NCBI RefSeq assembly: GCF_024679095.1
Contig: NW_026111753.1
Coordinates: 138,501 to 202,500, forward strand
Source of the DNA: Eriocheir sinensis
Lineage: Eukaryota > Arthropoda > Malacostraca > Decapoda > Varunidae
DNA length: 64,000 nt
Direction of reading: 5' to 3'
The position numbers and the translations under genes are program-made. The notes below the pieces were generated by a model that worked only from the letters and a program-made list of their open reading frames with translations, did no database searches and was not told where the DNA came from. Every line of letters starts with the position of its first letter. Position 1 is the first letter of the stretch. Shown here one piece after another: positions 59,360 to 64,000 of this stretch.

Positions 59360-59835
59360 TGTTGTTGTCGTTGTTGGTGGTGGGGGTGGTGGTGGTGTTA
59401 GTGTTGTTGTTGTTGTTGGGGGTGATGGTGGTGTTAGAGTTGTTGTTGTTGTTGTTGGTGGTGGTGGTGATGACGGTGGTGTTGTCGTTGATGATGGTGG
59501 TGGCGGTGATGATGGTGGTAATGTTGTTGTTGTTGGTGGTGGTGGTGGTGATGGTGGTAGTGTTGTCGTTGGTGGTGGTGGTGGCGGTGGTGATGGTGGT
59601 TGTGTTGTCGTTGGTGGTGGTGGTGGCGGTGGTGATGGTGGTAGTGTTGTCGTTGGTGGTGGTGGTGGCGGTGGTGATGGTGGTGGTGGTGGCGGTGTTC
59701 ATTCCACCACCATTCTGTTAGGTACGTGCGTGTGTTGAAAGTGGCTCTGCTGTTGTTGTCATTGTTGTTGGTGGTGTTGGTGGTGTTAGGGTTGTTGTTG
59801 GTAGTGGTTGTGATGGTGGCGATGCTCATTCTACC
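59360..59835 (+). repeat. (GGT)n/(GTT)n array with a 42 bp higher-order period
   Basis: gttgtcgttg recurs at 59562, 59604 and 59646, defining a 42 bp unit of GTT, GGT and GAT triplets; outside this the triplets are irregular. Frames on both strands repeat every 14 residues (Val/Ala or Thr/Asn) and are not coding. Confidence 0.92.
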
Positions 59836-60578
59836 ACCAGCCTATTATGTATGTGTCGAGTCTCCAGAGTAACGTCAGCATTGTGGGTGAGGCGAATCAT
59901 TGCTCTGAGGTTGGCGGGGTCCTGGTCTGGGTAGAAAATTGCTTATATGAAGGAGCTATAGATGGAAAGCGAGGGAGAAGCCGGAGAGATGTGAATTGTC
60001 GTGGCAGCTGCAGTTGGCTCTTGGATAGTATTCTGCAGACAGTAAGGACATTGTAAAGTGAGCAAAGTTTGGCATGGCAGCTGCTCACTTGCCTCTGCAG
60101 CGTGCCTTGAAGCTTTGAACTCCTCGTTGGCCTTGTGCGGTGCTCTGAAAGTGTTGCCTGGGCCGTTGGCGAGCCGCTGGGGAAGGGAGAATCGTGACCG
60201 AGGCTGACTCGCGGAAAGTGTGGCAGCGCAATTTAAACAACTGTCTGGCGAGAGTGGAATAAGATCAAGACCAAGATCCAGAATGAAGCTGTGCACGCCG
60301 CCAGATGCTATTATAACACTATTAGTTGGGCCTCATCGCAGCGGCTATCTCTTTTGGTTCCTCCATTCCCCCCCTCCACCTATACTCTACCACTGCCAAT
60401 TTCCAGGCACACCACAAAGCTTGCTCGCTCCAGCTTCTGTTCTGGTGCGTGTCTCGAATCAGCGGCCAGCCAGCCAGTGGTGTCAGCTTGCGGCGGTGTG
60501 ACGACAGGGGTAGGCACAGGCGAGTCGATAGAAAGGGGAGGAAAAGGACACCGACCAGGGACTCAGTTATTTTAGTTT
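59836..60578. other. Unique CpG-containing sequence
   Basis: The most GC-balanced unique stretch in the window. Overlapping frames of 60-140 codons occur on both strands without recognisable domains. It could hold a host exon, but nothing identifies one. Confidence 0.35.
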
Positions 60579-60579
60579 T

Positions 60580-60880
60580 GCATATTGTTGTTTTGCCTTG
60601 TAAGAGTAGCTTTATGACTTTTGCAGCGTATTGGGTCTGGTTTTGCACTGTGGAATTTCTGGATAAGGGGTCTTGCGTGTTACTAGATTACCTTGTAAGT
60701 GCAGTTTTCGTGACGTTTGTAGTGTGTGATCAGGCTCTGCACGATGGAGATTCTGGATAAGGAGTCTTGCGTGTTATTATATCGTCTTGTAAGTGTAGTC
60801 CTTATGACATTCGTATTGTATTTGGTCTCGTTTTGCACGACAGAGAGTCTGGGTGAGGTGTATCCATTGTTGGCTGCGGC
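60580..60880 (+). repeat. ~95 bp tandem repeat, three diverged copies
   Basis: cttgtaag recurs at 60597, 60692 and 60786. Each unit carries ttatgac-tttgtagtgta, ggtct-gttttgcac-a, tctggataagg and tcttgcgtgtta. The period is not a multiple of three, so repeat-like frames here are incidental. Confidence 0.9.
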
Positions 60881-61424
60881 ACCAAAGGATGGGGTAGGTG
60901 ATGATGGGGTTGAAACACACCGGCTGGGGATTGCCGGCCGGAATCACAAAACAGCTGCTAACAAACTTTTGTCATCACCTCATCTGTAGCCGGAAAAGTT
61001 TGTGCACGACTGGCCGCTGCTGGTGAACGGCATTATGTGTTGGTGGTGAAAGAAAAAAAATCTCTGCTCGTAGTTGTGACTAAAGCATATAGATAGTAGC
61101 AAAACGAGAGCGGGAAGTGAGGAGAAATACCAGGGAAAGAATAGAGAACTATCAATAGGAGAGACAGACTGGAAGCTTTAACTCCCTGGCCATTAGCATT
61201 GTTTATAGTTATTGAATAAGCTATGCAAATATCCTTCTTAGGTTCGTAGTAGTATTTCTGTTGCCGCTGTTTTTTCATCACATGAATTTTTACGAGTTTT
61301 ATTACACCTGACTTTAACTTTTCAAAGCGGCCTCAAAACTTTTCCCTTATTTTTCGAGAAAACTCATCACGCATATATTTTCGTGTACTCAGTTGAAAGT
61401 TTTGATTATTCTCATTTTACGAGC
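60881..61424. other. Unique sequence
   Basis: Nothing recognised. Confidence 0.5.
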
Positions 61425-61427
61425 ACA

Positions 61428-61461
<34 letters not shown>

Positions 61462-61462
61462 C
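61425..61462 (+). repeat. (AC)n-(GA)n compound microsatellite
   Basis: AC of about 10 copies then GA of about 8 copies. Confidence 0.94.
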
Positions 61463-61823
61463 ATACACATACATTTTGCATGGCAAGCATTTAAATTCCC
61501 GAGAGGAGCGGGGCAGCTTTATTTTAACACAGCGGAACATCAAAGGCAGAGAGCACACACGCCGTTCCTCCAGCGGTGTAGTCGAAAGAAAAAAAAGAGA
61601 GATGTACCTTTAAATGAGAAATGTGGCATGTGAGCAAGGTCTGTGTGTGTCTCCGTCCTTGGACAGCCCGAGAATAGAGAGGGAGGCAAAGAAGCAAAAG
61701 TATAATATAGTTAAAGGTCACTCGTTATAGCTTCATTTAACATTATTGTGATATTCTTACATATTTCCAGTTCCGCATGAATGGTTATGTTACAGGAAGT
61801 TATTCTATGTGGCTGCCAGCTTT

Positions 61824-62041
<218 letters not shown>

Positions 62042-62045
<4 letters not shown>

Positions 62046-63040
62046 GCAGACTTTAGCAGTTAATATAATTTTTCATGCCCTAAATCATTTCCGGGCACTT
62101 TGTTGCGCTATGAGTCACACCATTTTTCCGAGCCAACAAACTTGGATCACCATTAGCAGGAAGTAATGGTCCGCCGGAAAGTGATGGCGAAGACAAGTTC
62201 CCAAGTGTGAGGCGTCGAGAGGCTCGCCGTGTTGGGCCCTGCGGTGTGTGGCTGATATGAAGCTGAGGCGGGGCCCTTTACCTTTACTGTTATGTCTGTC
62301 GTTGGGCCTCATCGACTGTTGCAAAGCCTGAAGCACAAACTCGTGATGATCTGTTGTTAAGGAGGCGAAGGAGGAGGAGGAGGAGAAGGAGGAGGAGGAA
62401 ACAAAGAAGCCATCATGGTCAGCGTGAAATCCCCCTAAGTTCTTTTCGGAGACTTTGATGATGAATGGGTTAAATTGAAGGAAAAAGCAGCATAAATAAT
62501 GAACGAAGAAAGAAAGGAAAGGGACAGCAAGTTGAAGGTGTGGTGCTACTTTTTTTTGTGTTTTGTTCTTTCTCCTTTATCGTTTAAAAGTGTAAAAAAA
62601 AATATAAAAGAAATAGAAGCATATTAAACCAATTATTCAACGCAGTCAGAGAAAGTCAGTGAGCACAAAAAATACGAAGAATGTTTCATGCATTTTATTT
62701 TGCATTTGTTTTAGACTTGTTGACACTCACATGCGTTTTCCTCGTCAGTTGTCTTTGTTCTTTTAAATTTGTATACGCGTTTCATTTGTTTATTGTTCTT
62801 TTCTTCATTGCGTCCCGGGAAACTGGCTGCATGCACGTTTCTGTCCTGCATGACAAAAGGAAGGACTCAGATATATTTTTTCACACACACGGAAGGACCC
62901 TCAAATCATCTGTACGGACTGGCGGAGGGATCACGTTTAGGCCTTGTACGCGGAGTTGCCCATTTCCTTCCCTCCCTTCATCCTTTCAAAATCCTAGTGG
63001 TCCATTTTTCCCCCTTTATGTCTCCTTATATTACCGTTTA
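62042..63040. other. Unique sequence, 1 kb, with a (GGA)n patch
   Basis: GGA triplets at 62364-62398. Frames of 73-157 codons are present, the longest ending inside the next GT array. None recognised. Confidence 0.45.

Positions 63041-63111
<71 letters not shown>
63041..63111 (+). repeat. (GT)n microsatellite, about 35 copies
   Basis: Perfect GT array. Confidence 0.98.
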
Positions 63112-63115
<4 letters not shown>

Positions 63116-63520
63116 CTATGTTATAACCTGCGCCTTCTTGAACGGCTCTCTTAAATGTTGTAATCAAAGTTAAACGTCACACTCTCTCCCGTAGACTACC
63201 TAACATAACACAGAAAAAAAAATGTGTGTTTTCCCTTATGTCATAACCTGGTTGAGGCTCTTTTATAACGCCGTAATCGGAGCCAAACACGATACTGAAA
63301 TGATTTGGGCTACTTTATGAGACTTGAAAATAATATTGCTTCTCTCCACAAATATAAATAATGAGGAGCAGACTTCATGGCTCGTAAGGATACACATGTC
63401 ACTCCTAAATCTCAACATCTTAACGTTAGCCGTATGCAAGTTGTAGTCCCTTCTTCTTCCGCCTTAATCCGAGTGCTCTTAAGTGCTTCCTGGTTTTATA
63501 CGTCCTTGAATTTAAGAGCA
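63112..63520. other. Unique sequence with a faint internal duplication
   Basis: tgtgttttcc-tatgttataacctg near 63107 recurs as tgtgttttcccttatgtcataacctg near 63224, and both are followed by aggctct/cggctct and a taatc-aag/gag-aaac word, suggesting an old ~117 bp duplication. Confidence 0.5.
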
Positions 63521-63524
63521 AGAC

Positions 63525-63780
63525 AAAGGAGGAGGAAGAGAAGGAGGAGGAGGAGGAGACGAAGAAGACACCTTGGCTGACATAAAGCTCTCAAACTCAT
63601 TGGATACTTTAAAGACGATGAGGAGGGTGAAAAGAAAGATGAGAGAAGGGAAGAAAGCATGAAAGGAAAGAGGGAAGGTTGAACTGAATGAATGAATGAA
63701 AGAGGGGATGAAGGAAAGGAACAAGAGAAAGGATGAATGGGTGAAGGACATAAGGAAGGAAGACTTAGACAAGAACTGCG
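63525..63780 (+). repeat. Purine-rich tract with (GGA)n, (GAAT)n
   Basis: GGA triplets at 63526-63562 and AATG words at 63685-63702 in purine-rich sequence. Confidence 0.8.
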
Positions 63781-64000
63781 GAGGCGTCGTGGGATGGCAG
63801 GCGATGGGCATTCGCTTCCCCTTTCCACCAGTAGTTCACTCATAACTTCCCCGGTTCGCCAGTAGTAAAACGAGAATGCAGAACTTTAACTGTAATGAAT
63901 CAGCTCTACTCGCAACAAACACAGTACTACTTCGAGACCAGCTTTCCTACCCGGGTCGGCGGCGCGGCGGGATGCAGGGAGGCTGTATCCTGAGCAGGGC
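63781..64000. other. Unique sequence, GC-rich at window end
   Basis: The last 60 bases are CpG-rich and cut by the window edge. No call is possible. Confidence 0.35.

Noticed and set aside
60326..60989. Overlapping frames with repeated LVS-V--TFV words
   Set aside because: They translate the 95 bp repeat, whose period is not a multiple of three, so the repeat cannot be a protein repeat.

Overview
This window looks like non-coding, repeat-dense nuclear DNA from an animal, most likely a decapod crustacean such as a crab or shrimp. That identification is inference. It rests on an extreme density of perfect (CT)n, (GT)n, (AT)n and trinucleotide arrays, and on decayed non-LTR retrotransposon fragments whose C-terminal wording (for example HPYTIQLPYARVNQ, LVRPHLEYTVQF) I associate with arthropod, especially crustacean, LINEs. 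I found no intact host protein-coding gene, no complete tRNA or rRNA gene and no CRISPR array. Nearly every long open frame is a translated microsatellite or a polypurine/polypyrimidine tract.

The recognisable content is transposon debris. (1) LINE relics: a CR1/L2-like reverse transcriptase relic at 12.69-14.29 kb, a related C-terminal relic at 48.87-49.32 kb, a Jockey-like family at 38.2-38.5 kb (minus), 39.07-39.61 kb (plus, two stacked 3' ends) and 55.3-56.2 kb (minus), and a short RTE-like relic at 32.07-32.24 kb. At least six further short copies of the Jockey-like 3' tail are scattered at 1.7, 3.4, 17.6, 19.5, 36.8 and 38.1 kb. (2) DNA transposons: a 774 bp non-autonomous hAT-like element at 35.89-36.67 kb sitting inside a (GT)n array; a 1.72 kb hAT-like element at 21.44-23.16 kb with a BED-like zinc-finger remnant; and a roughly 530 bp inverted-repeat element at 12.88-13.42 kb that splits the LINE exactly at its GVPQGS motif. 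(3) SINE-like elements: a poly(A)-tailed family beginning AAGATGGCGCC at 21.8 kb (nested in the hAT), 47.1 kb and, in part, 49.5 kb; a tRNA-derived SINE at 28.7-29.0 kb with head-less relatives at 32.3-32.6 kb; and half of a tRNA-like sequence at 33.5 kb. (4) Two compact hairpin-rich islands, at 24.96 and 35.31 kb, each end in (ATT)n.

Layout: 0-12 kb is microsatellites and pyrimidine tracts. 12-24 kb holds LINE, inverted-repeat and hAT elements plus a 73 bp minisatellite. 24-36 kb holds ATT arrays, SINEs and hairpin islands. 36-40 kb holds the hAT and the LINE cluster. 40-52 kb is long polypyrimidine tracts, very long CT arrays and another LINE/SINE cluster. 52-64 kb holds composite CA repeats, purine-rich tandem repeats, a LINE relic and a (GGT/GTT)n minisatellite. 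Several regions carry higher-order duplications in which a unique 30-190 bp unit is copied together with its neighbouring microsatellite.

I found no convincing new gene system. The items most worth following up are the nested or interrupted elements and the uncharacterised dispersed repeats.
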